DNA of 64,000 nt from Aedes albopictus (lineage: Eukaryota; Arthropoda; Insecta; Diptera; Culicidae): assembly GCF_035046485.1 (NCBI RefSeq), contig NC_085137.1, positions 254,656,733-254,720,732 of the forward strand. Reading direction: 5' to 3'. The notes below the pieces were generated by a model, which was not told the DNA's origin, ran no database searches, and saw only the letters and a list, made by a program, of their open reading frames with translations. A program made the translations under genes and the position numbers. This document shows positions 23,735 through 35,200 of this stretch, piece after piece; within the stretch, counting starts at the first letter, position 1; every line of letters begins with the position of its first letter.

Positions 23735-24075
23735 TTCGGTGTAGTACTAGATTTGTAGTAATGAGCTGAATTTTAGTATGGTGAGAAGGTCAATTCTCCG
23801 TTTCTGCAATAAAATGGTGCAAAATGCGTGGGTATTATAATTCCTTGCCTAATTTGATGCTGTTTGAGCAAAACTTTGGATAACTATGTTGTTTATGTTG
23901 CAAGAAATGGAGAAAACAACAACACTGTTGCCCAAAGTTTTGCTCAATCAGCATCAAATTAGGCAAGGAATCATAATACCCTCGCTTTTTGCACCATTTC
24001 ATTGCAGAAACGGAGAATTGACCTTCTCACCATACTAAAATTCAGCTCATTACTACAAATCTAGTACTTCACCGA
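23735..24075. mobile_element. Long-TIR palindromic MITE
   Basis: About 150 bases on each side (TAGTACTAGATTTGTAGTAA, GGTGAGAAGGTCAATTCTCC, and others) are inverted copies with few mismatches around a ~30-base centre. RNA from it would fold into one long hairpin. It lies 270 bases after the SDA1 stop. Confidence 0.8.
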
Positions 24076-25097
24076 TCTGTGCTATTCGTCATTATTGAAA
24101 TCATCGTCATCATCGAACATTTGAAGGCAGTTTTTTTCGTTCAAAACAAAACATGGTGTGGAATGGAATGCATTGAATACATTTTCATTTTGCAGCAGTT
24201 GGTGGGGCAATAAGAGCGCAAGTCAATCCAATGCCGAAGATCAAGGAGGGATAATGGCCGTAATAGTCCGTGCGAACCACATGAACACCATCGGAAGGGT
24301 AATGGTATAGGTTGGGCAAAGGTATTGGACTAGACTTGAAACACAATAATGCAAATACGGTAGAAAGTGTGAAATTGGTTTCTGTAGTAAGGTTCATGTT
24401 GTATGTTAGGTTCTTGTCAATTTGTCAGTTAGTTGCCTTAGGGCCGATTTCTTCACCTACCCGGCTTAACGACGTAAGCCTGGTTTATCTTAAACCACAC
24501 TTAAAGTTAAGCCAAATTCTTAAGCCAGGTTTAAATATTTGCATTTCTTCACCCCGGCTTAGCAAATGAAGGCGATGGCTTAAGCTAAGCCAGGCTTAAC
24601 GAAATTTCCCATGTCATTCCAGTGACTTTCCAATGGAAACGTCATTTTAAGCCGCCGATATTTTGAAATGCCCGTTATATGCAGTATGAAATAACAACAA
24701 CAAAACATCCATTGAAATTTTAGTAGGAAAAGCGGAATTGCTCGGTAATTTTTTCGGATGCAGAAGGAAGTTAACAATGATGAACTACCTAGACTGTTAA
24801 TATTTTACCCAACGCTAGTATCGACATTGCAGAAACGGCGTTGCAATGTTGATTTTATGTTTTGATATCCAGAATCGCTCTTGCCGTGACAATTCTGGTT
24901 GTGGATCAAACAATTGCATTATGATTTATAATACAACCGAAATCAGTTGCTTTATGAATCATATTGCAATTGTTTGGTATAGTACGGAAAACTAGTCCGT
25001 TGTGATACGGCAAGTATAAATCAAATTTCATAGTGCTGAGTTGTAAAAAGATATTAAAAATCCACTTGCGTCATTTTTAGGTAGTAGAACTTATGTA

Positions 25098-25590
25098 GGG
25101 TAAAAGCTCCCTTAGTGGAGGTAGTACCAATAGTGGTGGTAGCGGCAATTTAGCACTATTTCGACCAAAAAGCTTGCAAATGACATTTTCAATAGATGCA
25201 TCATACCTAATTAATAACATTAATTCAGTTTTGTGTTCAGGATTTACCGAAAAACCTATTTTAAACAATTATTTTCCTTATTTTTTTTACTCCTTTGCAC
25301 CTATAGTGGTGGTAGTGTTCCTATAGTGGTGGGTCCCATAAGGGTTCGATGGGATGCGCCACTATAGGAACCAATGTTAAATTTTACCTCCATAATAGGA
25401 ACTGTGTACCTATAGTTGGTGCAAGTAATTTATTGATTAAAACTGAAATAAACAATGGTTTTTACATTTTTCCTAGCAAATTTAAGTGAAAAACTACCGA
25501 TTAACGTTTTCAGACTTTTTATTTAGTGGTATTATCAATTTTATTCAATTATTTTACTACAAGGAGCTACCACTATTGGTACATTTACCC
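25098..25590. mobile_element. TA-flanked MITE with GGGTAAA ends
   Basis: Ends GGGTAAAAG and, inverted, GGGTAAATG are flanked by TA. Internal CCAATAGTGG / CCACTATTGG and repeated CTATAGTGGTGG units give extra inverted pairing. It is nested in the Harbinger-like element. No ORF. Confidence 0.6.
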
Positions 25591-26078
25591 TATAAAATTT
25601 ATAAATATAATTAGTCATTCCGATCTTCATATAATATATTACTGTATAGTGGTAAGTACTGAAACTTAAACTCACTTTTAACTTCAATTGTCCTTACATG
25701 ACCCGGTTTGTTGAGGAAACGTTTTAGTATTCACAAGCTAATCGCATACAAGAAGGACAATATGGGTACTCTTTAAACAGATTAAATTGCTGCGTAAGCC
25801 TTGATTTTCTGCTTATTTGAAATGTTTCATGATTTTGCAAATGAAATAATCAAAGATTGCCTTGGTGATCGCGACGTTTAATCAGTTTAAATACGCTGTT
25901 AAGTGAATCCCCCTATTCTTTTTTACATGGTAAATTTTTCATGTAATACAAGTATTTGGAATTGAAAAACCGGGAAAAATTTGGTAATCGTACTGGGAAA
26001 AAGACGGGAATTTCAAAACTGAAAATGAGTGACCACCCTGAAGAAAAAAACCTGCCGATAATATCCAACGTCAGGTAG

Positions 26079-26240
26079 CATCCATTTATTACGTAACGCC
26101 AAAATCGCCAGTTTTCGACCTCCCCTCCCTCCACTGTAATGCTTTTTTGTATGAAAACCTTACAATTTTTGTATGGGCTGTAACGCTTGACCATACTCCG
26201 TCCCTCCCCCTAGATCGTTACGTAATTTGTGAATGGCGCC
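26079..26240. mobile_element. MITE with ATTACGTAACG-type ends
   Basis: CATCCATTTATTACGTAACG on the left pairs imperfectly with CGTTACGTAATTTGTGAATG on the right. This short element is of a type widespread in mosquito DNA. No coding potential. Confidence 0.55.
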
Positions 26241-27475
26241 TTAGGTATTCAAAATAAATCATGCTTAGAACTAGAAGTACACCACGAATAAAACTTTTTA
26301 TATTTAGAATTATGAATCAAAATGTTGAATATTCGATGGGCTAAACGTGCTTTGAACTAAGCTTTTGTAAGAAATCAGTGTATAAAAAGTTATTGGAAGA
26401 GTTTTTTTAGTGTCATCCTATGTTTGTTTGTTAAAAAATAATATCTTTTGAACCATAACAGACAAAAATATGTTTATTGTGACCTAAAATTATGAAAGGA
26501 CCTGATTAAAATAAATAAAAACTTCAATGCGAATGTACTTTCGATTTCCAAATCAGGATGATAAATTTCCAAAACTATCAACACGGTGCCTTTTTGAAGG
26601 CTTTCAATCTAATGTAAAAACTTAATTGTTTTTTTTTTTGTTTGTATTTACGTGTATTTTAACTTATGCTAATTCTACACTAAAACTTAATTGTCCCAAA
26701 AACCGATGTTGAATATATTATATTAACGACGCGCTGGCTGTAGATTATCATTTTCTTTATTATCACCTCCATCCGTATCCAAACGTTTTACAATTGTATC
26801 GTTCCTAAGTGTACATGTTTTATTAAAAATATGTTTTGCTGTTTCAAAAATGTATCCATGAATCAGGTGAAGAAACCCAAACTCTGCAATTTGTGGCTTA
26901 AGCCTGGCTTATCTCTGCTAAGCCACCTCAGAGCACCGCTTAAAATAAGCCACGCTTAACGTAAACCGTAGCTTTATTAAACCGGGTTTAGTGGTTAAGC
27001 CGAGGTGAAGAAATCGAAAAAAAGTTAAGCCCGGCTTAAAATTTTGCTAAGCCTGGTTTAAAATTTAAGCCTGGGTGAAGAAATCGGCCCTTAGATTCCC
27101 AAACTTAAGTAGCGTTACTGTTTTGCCCCATATCAAATACGTAGTCTCTACTCTATTGAAGTGTTATATCAAGTAGTTATGTTCATTATGTCAGTAATTG
27201 CTGGTCATAATGTTTTTGCGTCATTTATTGCAGATTATTATTTATGACATGTAGTAATTTTAGTCCAAAATGTCCAGACTAATTTGTCTCATTAATAACG
27301 CATTAGCTTCAAAACTAATAGGGTGCGGGCACCGGTTTTGACCAGTCTAAGGGCAATCATTAAAAAAAAATAACCAATGCGTCAAATAAAAGGTTTCAAT
27401 CTATATTTTGAAGGAAAAATGCAAAAATCAAGTCAATACTTGATTTTCGTATTATAAGTGGCACTGGCCAAAATA

Positions 27476-27688
27476 GGGTATCGCGCCACTTGGGCGGTGT
27501 TTCTATATTCGTCTGTTTGCCACTATAACTCAGTCAATTTTGAACCAATTGACTTGAAATGTTGTACACGGGTAGATACTATACCTATCTCACCACATTC
27601 CAAAAGTTGTGCCAAACGGTTCAAATTTGACTGAGTTATAGTGGAAAACAGACGAATATAGAACCACCGCCCAAGTGGCGCGATTCCC
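27476..27688. mobile_element. TA-flanked MITE with GGGTATCGCGCCAC ends
   Basis: A duplicated TA surrounds inverted ends GGGTATCGCGCCACTTGGGC and, inverted, GGGAATCGCGCCACTTGGGC. A second inverted block, TCTATATTCGTCTGTTTGCC, extends the pairing to about 60 bases. It sits inside a further decayed repeat marked by GGCCAAAAT motifs (27465 and 27790). Confidence 0.75.
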
Positions 27689-28302
27689 TAGAAGCTCTGC
27701 CGCAGTTTTGGCCATATTCTTAAGTTTGGTTTCTATTTTGGCCAATCACGTGTATTTCTTATGGGAGTGGCCAAATTAGAAGCACCCAGGCCAAAATACA
27801 GGGGTTACTCAAAATAACTGGGACAGGTAAAATTTTCACTTTTCAAAAAATGTTCAACTCAGTGTAACTTTTCGAAAAGTGCATCAAATATTCTCAATTT
27901 TTTACTGTAAGTTTATCAATTAGTTGTGTATCAGTAGTCCAATTTTGGAGAAGATCGGACGATTGTCCACGGAGTTATAAAGATTCTAGAAAAAGGTAAA
28001 ATTATCCGATAGTCAACTTTGAGCTGTTATATCTCCGGATTCAATGAACCGAATGCAATGAAATTTTGACCATTCATGACTTGTATAATGAGCTTTGAAA
28101 AACCTTTGACTTAACTTAAAATTCTTAACACGGAAGAAAATTATAACGATTAGATTATTTTTCTAATAAAACACCAAATTATCCAAAAATTCAACATCGT
28201 TTCAAAATTCAAGATGCAAATTATAGTTCAATTAATTTTCCTCTAAATGACTTATATATAAATGTGTTTTGAAGGAAAGTTACAACCACAGCTTGGTTTT
28301 AG

Positions 28303-28555
28303 CACAGACAAACAGACGTAACACTCTGATATTTTGCATCGTACACCGATTAAACGGTCTATTTGAAAATTTGATAGTTGGCCAACTGACCACCCGTGGC
28401 GCTCGCATCGTTTTTGCTCGAGTTTGACGTTTGCCCACTACCGCCACCTAGTTGATGGTCGGCCAAACTCAGTCCTTTTAGAATTGGGCGAACAGGTTTC
28501 CGTGACTATGATTTGATTCGAAAAATGTTCGAAGTGTTACGTCTGTTTGTCTGTG
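28303..28555. mobile_element. MITE with CACAGACAAACAGACGTAAC ends, copy 2
   Basis: Same 21-22-bp inverted ends as 17846-18106. The duplicated flank is GTTTTAG, or GGTTTTAG if read as 8 bp, differing from copy 1 as expected for independent insertions. Confidence 0.8.
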
Positions 28556-28594
28556 GTTTTAGTATTAGTGTGTATGTGATTAAGGTGAAGATAT

Positions 28595-28773
28595 GACGAA
28601 GCCACACCTCGAATTTTCAAGAGCACAAATCTGAAGAACCAAATGTCGGTTTACGCTGAAAAGTTGATCGATTGGTCACCACCAGCGGGTCACCAATCGA
28701 TCAACTTTTCAGCTCAAACCGACATTCGGTTCTTCAGATTTGTGCTCTTAAAAATTCGAGATGTGGCTTCGTC
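28595..28773. mobile_element. Near-perfect hairpin MITE
   Basis: GACGAAGCCACACCTCGAAT through GATCGATTGGTCACC is repeated inverted (GGTCACCAATCGATC to CTTCGTC) around a short centre. The arms pair for about 80 bases with few mismatches. Confidence 0.75.
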
Positions 28774-29290
28774 AAAAAAAAAATCGTCACGAGTATCGCA
28801 CTGTCGCACCCATTAATCTAATGTTGTTATATCAGAAAAAATACAATAAAGTAATAAAGAAATATGTTTTAACAACAGTAGCAACAAACAAGAGGGCCCT
28901 CAGAAGACACTCTTCCCTAGACAATATTGATCCAAAGCCCAGGGGAATGCAGTGAATACATTTTCATGGCAAAATGTTTTGTTTTGAACGAAAAAACTGC
29001 TCTTGATTTTCCGAAAAATGATGACGAATGCTTGAGCCTTAACAGGATTTATTTCTTTCCATAAAATTAAACAGTTTTTCTACTTGCCGGATAATAAATT
29101 TACTAAATTAACGTTGGTTAGGATACATTTTGAATGCTGTAAAATATATGTAGTAACAAGACCCAAAATTAAAACTACAGAGAACGAATTACAACAGTAC
29201 AGATATTGTTTTTACATTTATGTAACAGTTTTTCTTAAAATGAACTTTGATTTAATTTAGGTAGCCATCAGAAAGAAAATCAATTGAAAA

Positions 29291-32200
29291 CTAATTCAAA
29301 TTCATACCGGAAGCAAACAACACAGTTTTCTTGTTCTTCTTCTTTTTCGTTCCGCCGTTGTTGGGAACGGCACTTCCCTTTTGTTTCCGAATTCCTCCGG
29401 CCTCCAGTACGGCAAGTTCGTTATTCAGCGATACCTTCTCCAGTGCTGCCTCAATGGCAGATGCCAAATTGTTTCTCGGTTCGGGTGCACGCGCTTCCTG
29501 AATGTCGTCGTAGTCCTCAGCGTCGCTTTCCGATGTGAAACGGTGCTTGTTCAGGGAAGGCGTTGCACTGCTCATCTTTGAACCAGTCACTTGGATCATC
29601 TTAGGTGGCGGCGCCGCCAACGGTCCAAACACATTTACCGATCCGCCCGATGGAAGCGATGGCCAACGGGATGCGGCAGGCGAAGTGGATAGCATCTGAC
29701 CGAAGAAGAGGCATTAATACTATATTAATGATGCTAATGTTTGACGTTGCCTATTAGTAATTTACCTTTGACCATGATGGACCTGATGGACACGGAGAAG
29801 CTGAAGCATCACTGACTGATGGACTTGTACAAAGAGAGGGCTCATGACTGAAATCGAACGATTCATTTCCACACTAGAAAAAAAAAACGAAAGTTAAAAT
29901 CGGGGACTAGCGATGATCTGAGTGACTACACCATATGCCTTTTTTTGAAACTTGGTTGGAATTGGATGAGATCACATCTGTAATCCCAACTTGACATTAA
30001 TTCGCTTGTACTGCAATTTGTATGACAATTCTTCTTTACACATTTTATACCAATCCAGTTCCAGCGTCTGTTCTCCAGGAGGAGCGGCTTACAACACCCT
30101 CTGATCCCCATGTTAGGGGCGGCTGATCAACGTCCGAGTGCCAGGGAAGGATTCTAAGCTCAACTGTGCACTCTGGTCCTCCGGAAAGTAGGGGGTTGGA
30201 GTCTGGGTGATGGTCAAACTGCGCCCAAAACTCTCGGTCATCAACAATGTACGGTACCGGCGACCGCTACGGTACAACATAGAGCGACTGAAACAATCGG
30301 ATGTCGCCTCAGCATACGCGCAGAATCTCAAGGCCGCGTTGCCAGACGAGGGCAAGCTCGATGAGACCCCTCTAGAGGACTGCTGGAGTACAGTGAAAGC
30401 AGCCATCAACGACGCAGCCGAGAGCACCATCGGGTACGTGGAACGGAATCGACGGAACGAATGGTTCGACGATGCGTGCAGAATGGTTTTGGCGGTAACG
30501 CTGCAGCAAGGGACCCGACAAAATGTGAAACGTTACAAACAGAAGCGGAAACAGCAGACCCGCCTTTTCGGGAGAAAAAGCGCAGCCTGGAGTAAGCGGA
30601 GCGCGAAGAAATGGAACTGCTGTGCCGTTCCCAAGAAACACGGAAGTTCTATCAGATGCTCAACGCATCCCGCAACGGCTTCGTGCCGCGAGCCGAAATA
30701 TGCAGGAATAAAGACGGAGGCCTCTTGACAGACGGACGTGCTTGCTACTAGCAGCAGAAGAAAGCGGAGATAAAACTATCTTCATTCAACGAATCGCAGC
30801 GCCGCTGCTGCGGCTGAGCGTGCCTGGATAATGCCATTCATGCATTGCGCCAACAGTAAAGCCTGGATCACATAGCGTCCGTTCCGTCGAGGTTTGCGTT
30901 TTTCTAACAGATTTCCCATGGGAAATGTGTCAAACTACTGTCCCGCACACGCAAACGATGCATTGTGTGGGGCACTTAACCCTCTACTTAACCCATGGTT
31001 GCTCTAGAGCACCATCGATTTTCGACGAACTCGAGACAAACGAAATCAGATGAATATGATGCAACAGTTTTTAGAATATGATTGTAATCCCATTAGACAA
31101 ACCCAACTCCCAACTACTTGTTTCAATAGTGGAACTATTGATAAACAATAAAAATACTATTGATTTACAACTAAAATTTTTTTAGTTGATTTCGAAAAAT
31201 TAGACCAATTTGCAATAACTTTTGTTTAAGCGGTTTTTTCGGAAACGCTTTCTTGGCATAGAAATAGTCGTTCAAAGTCGTGGGAAGGAAAGGGTTAACA
31301 ATACGCCCTTCGTCAACTTACCGTAGGAAAATGTTTGTTGGAATCGATGTTGATTTTGGCAGACCGTGCCAAAGATTTTCCCAACTGGCGTTCATTGAAT
31401 TCGAAAATTTGCCGTTCTCGAATGCGTTCAGCACGAGCTCTCTTTTGGCGATCTTTGCGACGACCGTTTATTTCATCTGAAATGTAATTAACTGTTAGTT
31501 CTGGACTGCGCATCATGAAGAAATTATGTAATAAAATGTACCTTTGAACTGAGCCAACACTTCCGGCGAGATGACTCCCTGCTTAAACTCGATCTCAACT
31601 ACCTCAAACTGAGTACAAATTGGCAAATGTTGGAGATATTTCAACCGCTTTCGTAGAGCCTCCGACATGGAGCTGCTATCTTTGTGGACAATCTTGCCGG
31701 TGATTATCTGGGGGCTCTTGTCCAAGCCTCCGTACATGGCCTGCAGCATGCGTGTGTTCATCGAATGCAAATACAGCGGCTGGCCGTCGGCGGATTGATA
31801 GAAGTAAAAGTAATCCGATGAAGCGCACGTCGATGTTGGAACAATGTCAATGTCGCTGAGAGTAAAGTTGTTGTCCTCATCAATCATAAAGTCGACAGCA
31901 CAGGTGGATTGATCGATAGTAGTTGTTTCCTCTTCCTGTGCGCACTCTGTGATTCCTGTAAATTCAATGATTTTAAAAAGATAATTTTCATTTTTCAAAT
32001 TTTAAACTAAGTTGTTTGGAAAACAGCCATTAAAATATGCAACATTTGATTGCAATGTCTGAGTACACCGTACTGTTGCTCACCTTCAATTGAAAATCCT
32101 GATGCTTCCTCCGAAGAGGATTCACTCATGCGGGCGTTTTCTTGCTTCACAGCGGTAGGCACTTCTCTGACATGCTGCGCCTTCTCTCTGCGATCCTTCA

Positions 32201-35200
32201 GCTGTTCCAGCGCTTGCTGTACGAAAATGTTCTCCGGACAATCGATGCCATCGACGACAATTTGATTTTCCAGCTCTTGCTGTTCACGTTCAATGATGGC
32301 CAGAATTTCCGCCGGACCTGCCAAGAGCAGCTTCGTAAGGATGGTTCTACCCAAGCTGGGATTGAACAATGGAACATCGAAGCTTTTCCGGCCAGCTTCG
32401 GAAGCAATTTCGGCAATCAATAAGGTCTTTTCGCGACGCATCAGCTGAAAAGTGACAGCTTCTCCAACGGTGTACGAGTGGAACGGTTTTAGAACACAGC
32501 TTCTCAAATCAGGAACATGAATCGCATCGTAGCAAATAGGACATTTGCGCCACGCCTTATCCGACAGTGCCAGATAGTGCAAAATACACGGCCAGCAGTA
32601 AATATGACCACATTTGGTCATTTTGGCCGCAACTGGTGGATACAAGCAAATCGGACATTGAGGCTCTTCGGAGCTAAAGATGTGGACTTGCTCAATTTTG
32701 GCCCAATCCACCAGGTTATCGGGCGATGCTAGAACCGGAGTATAATCTTCTCCGGCACGGACGACGAATTGGCAATTTGCCTGCAAGTACTGTTCCTTGT
32801 TGTAGGTGATCTTTTTCACGTAGCTGCGATTATTGCCCGTCTTGCTGAACCGAACCGGTTGATCCCGTTCACGGGGCGTGTAATGGAAGTTCAACAAATG
32901 GTTCAAACTTTGTTTCTTCGAACCAGGTGAGAACACCGAGTGTAGTTCATGCCTTCCAGTGCCAAAGTCACTGCCATCGTGCGACGCTAGTCCGGTTCCC
33001 TCGTAATGGTCGTCGTATGAATTAGTTGTGTCAAGTGCCGAAGCTGAAGCCTCCGGAAACAGCGGGGCAGCTGCTTCCGGGCGCTGCTTCGAGCGCTTGT
33101 CATAGTTGAAGTTGGTTTGGGCGCGTGTCTTCCCGGCTGGTGTTGCTTTGGTGCTGGTAGTTCTTAGATTTTCCGGTTTATAACCACTAGAATTAGTTTG
33201 TTCACGTCTCTTGGAGTTGCGTGGCCACTTGGTTGAGATATCTGTAAGGTATAAGAACAAAAATATGGTAAATCATTTGTACAACAACATAGACGATGGC
33301 GGAAACGTACACCCGACTAAAGATTGAAGCCAGGCGAATCGGATTAGTCATTAATGTGTCGAAGACAAAGTACATGATGGCAAAGGGCTCCAGGGAGGAA
33401 TCACCGCGCCCGACAACCCGAATTTATATTGACGGTGATGAAATCGAGGTGTTTGAAGAATTCGTGTACTTGGGCTCACTGGTGACCGCCGACAACGACA
33501 CCAGCAGAGAAACTCAGAGGCGCATTGTGGCAGGAAATCGTGCTTACTTTGGACTCCGTAGAACTCTACGATCGAATAAAGTTCGTCGTAACACGAAGTT
33601 AACTATCTACAAAACGCCGGTCGTCCTCTATGGGCACGAAACATGGACCCTACGTGCAGAGAACCAACGCGCCCTTGGAGTTTCCGAAAGGAAGGTGTTG
33701 CGTACCATCTATGGCGGAGTGCAGATGGAAGACGGGACTTGGAGAAGGCGAATGAACCACGAGCTGTATCAGCTGCTGAGAGAACCAACCATCGTCCATA
33801 CCGCGAAAATCGGGAGGCTACGGTGGGCGGGTCACGTCATCAGGATGTCGGATAGCAGCAACCCGACTAAAATGGTTCTCGAGAGTCATCCGACCGGTAC
33901 AAGACGACGTGGAGCGCAGAGAGCTAGGTGGGTCGGCCAAGTGGAGGACGATCTGCGGACCCTACGCAGAGTGCGGAACTGGAGACAAACAGCCATGGAC
34001 CGAGTGGAATGGAGACGGCTACTATGTACAGCAGAGGCCACCCCGGCCTTAGCCTGATCGGTAAGGTAAGTTGTACAACAACCTTATTATTTTTTTCCTG
34101 CGAATTCTATAATTAGAACAATGAGGAAGTATTACAAGAGTATTGAGATAAAGAAATAGGACAATAACACTGTCTTATCAAATAATTTCCTCTGGATACA
34201 CCTAGTACCGGAGAACATATGTACGGGGACACTCAAAGCGGGGTATCGTTTGACGATTTATCGGTCTTACTTAGCCCGGGGTATCATCGGACGCTTCCGT
34301 TGAAGACTGTTCGCATGTATGCTACGCAGCCGTATCCGTGTTCGCTGGCATCGAATAAAATGAGGATTTCCAGTGAATCGATTGTTTTTTGTTTGACTTG
34401 GCCCCGCCGACACAACAACAGGGCATCTAGATGGCCTCGACCTCTGGCAGTGAAACCGTCCACGGCTTCCTCAACTTCCAGGAATTGCTGTCGATTTCTT
34501 GATCCCAGTCACACCTAGAACGTCACAGATGGTGGATAATGATTTCGCCGTGGATAGATCCTTTTGCCGGTCTTTCCTCTCGTATAGGCACGGCATCAGC
34601 TTTACGAGGTACACACGCACTGACCTCTGTTTGGATCCCATATCACATCCAGCACTCTCTCCTTCGCCGTCTGTTTGTCATGTCACGACTGCAATGCACC
34701 GGTGTCGCTGCCTTCGCCACTCTCAGGCTCCACAGCACTTCCGGCGAGTTGGGCACCTAGTTTCTGAATGCCCAGTTTCTCACTGGCTTCTCTTTCGCGA
34801 AGGACACAAAGCACTTTCATCAGCGGAACAAGTATTTGCGTAGTGACTTTTGAGCACCTCGGTTTTCTACTGGTGGTAGCCGAGATTCCCGGTCGCCTTC
34901 GAAATTGTCTGCCGCGACCTACACACCGTCCATCCCAATTTAGTGCAAACTGCAATCGGTTCCATGGTCGTGTGAATGGGTGGATGTTGTTCACTCCAAT
35001 CAGCAACTGCGGCGGGTTACCCATCGTACGACTCCACGGGCGATTCTTTCACATGTTGGTTTTGTATTGTATTGCATGTATTGCAAGCACCTTGCGAACT
35101 TAACATTTAGTGTGGCGGCAGCATCAACTTGCCCACCATGTGGGCTGTGTGTAACAGCATCTTGCCACCTTCTGTAGCTCATTCTCTGGAAATCTTCCAC

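Larger units (their letters stand above)
24441..27090. mobile_element. 2.65-kb Harbinger-like element with TTA target
   Basis: Ends are perfect inverted copies of GGGCCGATTTCTTCACC, flanked by a duplicated TTA (24438-24440, 27091-27093). A 3-bp TTA/TAA target is the mark of PIF/Harbinger. About 150 bases at each end are packed with TTAAGCC/GGCTTAA motifs in both orientations, which look like transposase-binding sites. No transposase or Myb-like ORF is present, so it is non-autonomous. It carries other insertions, including 25098-25590 and 26079-26240. Confidence 0.75.
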
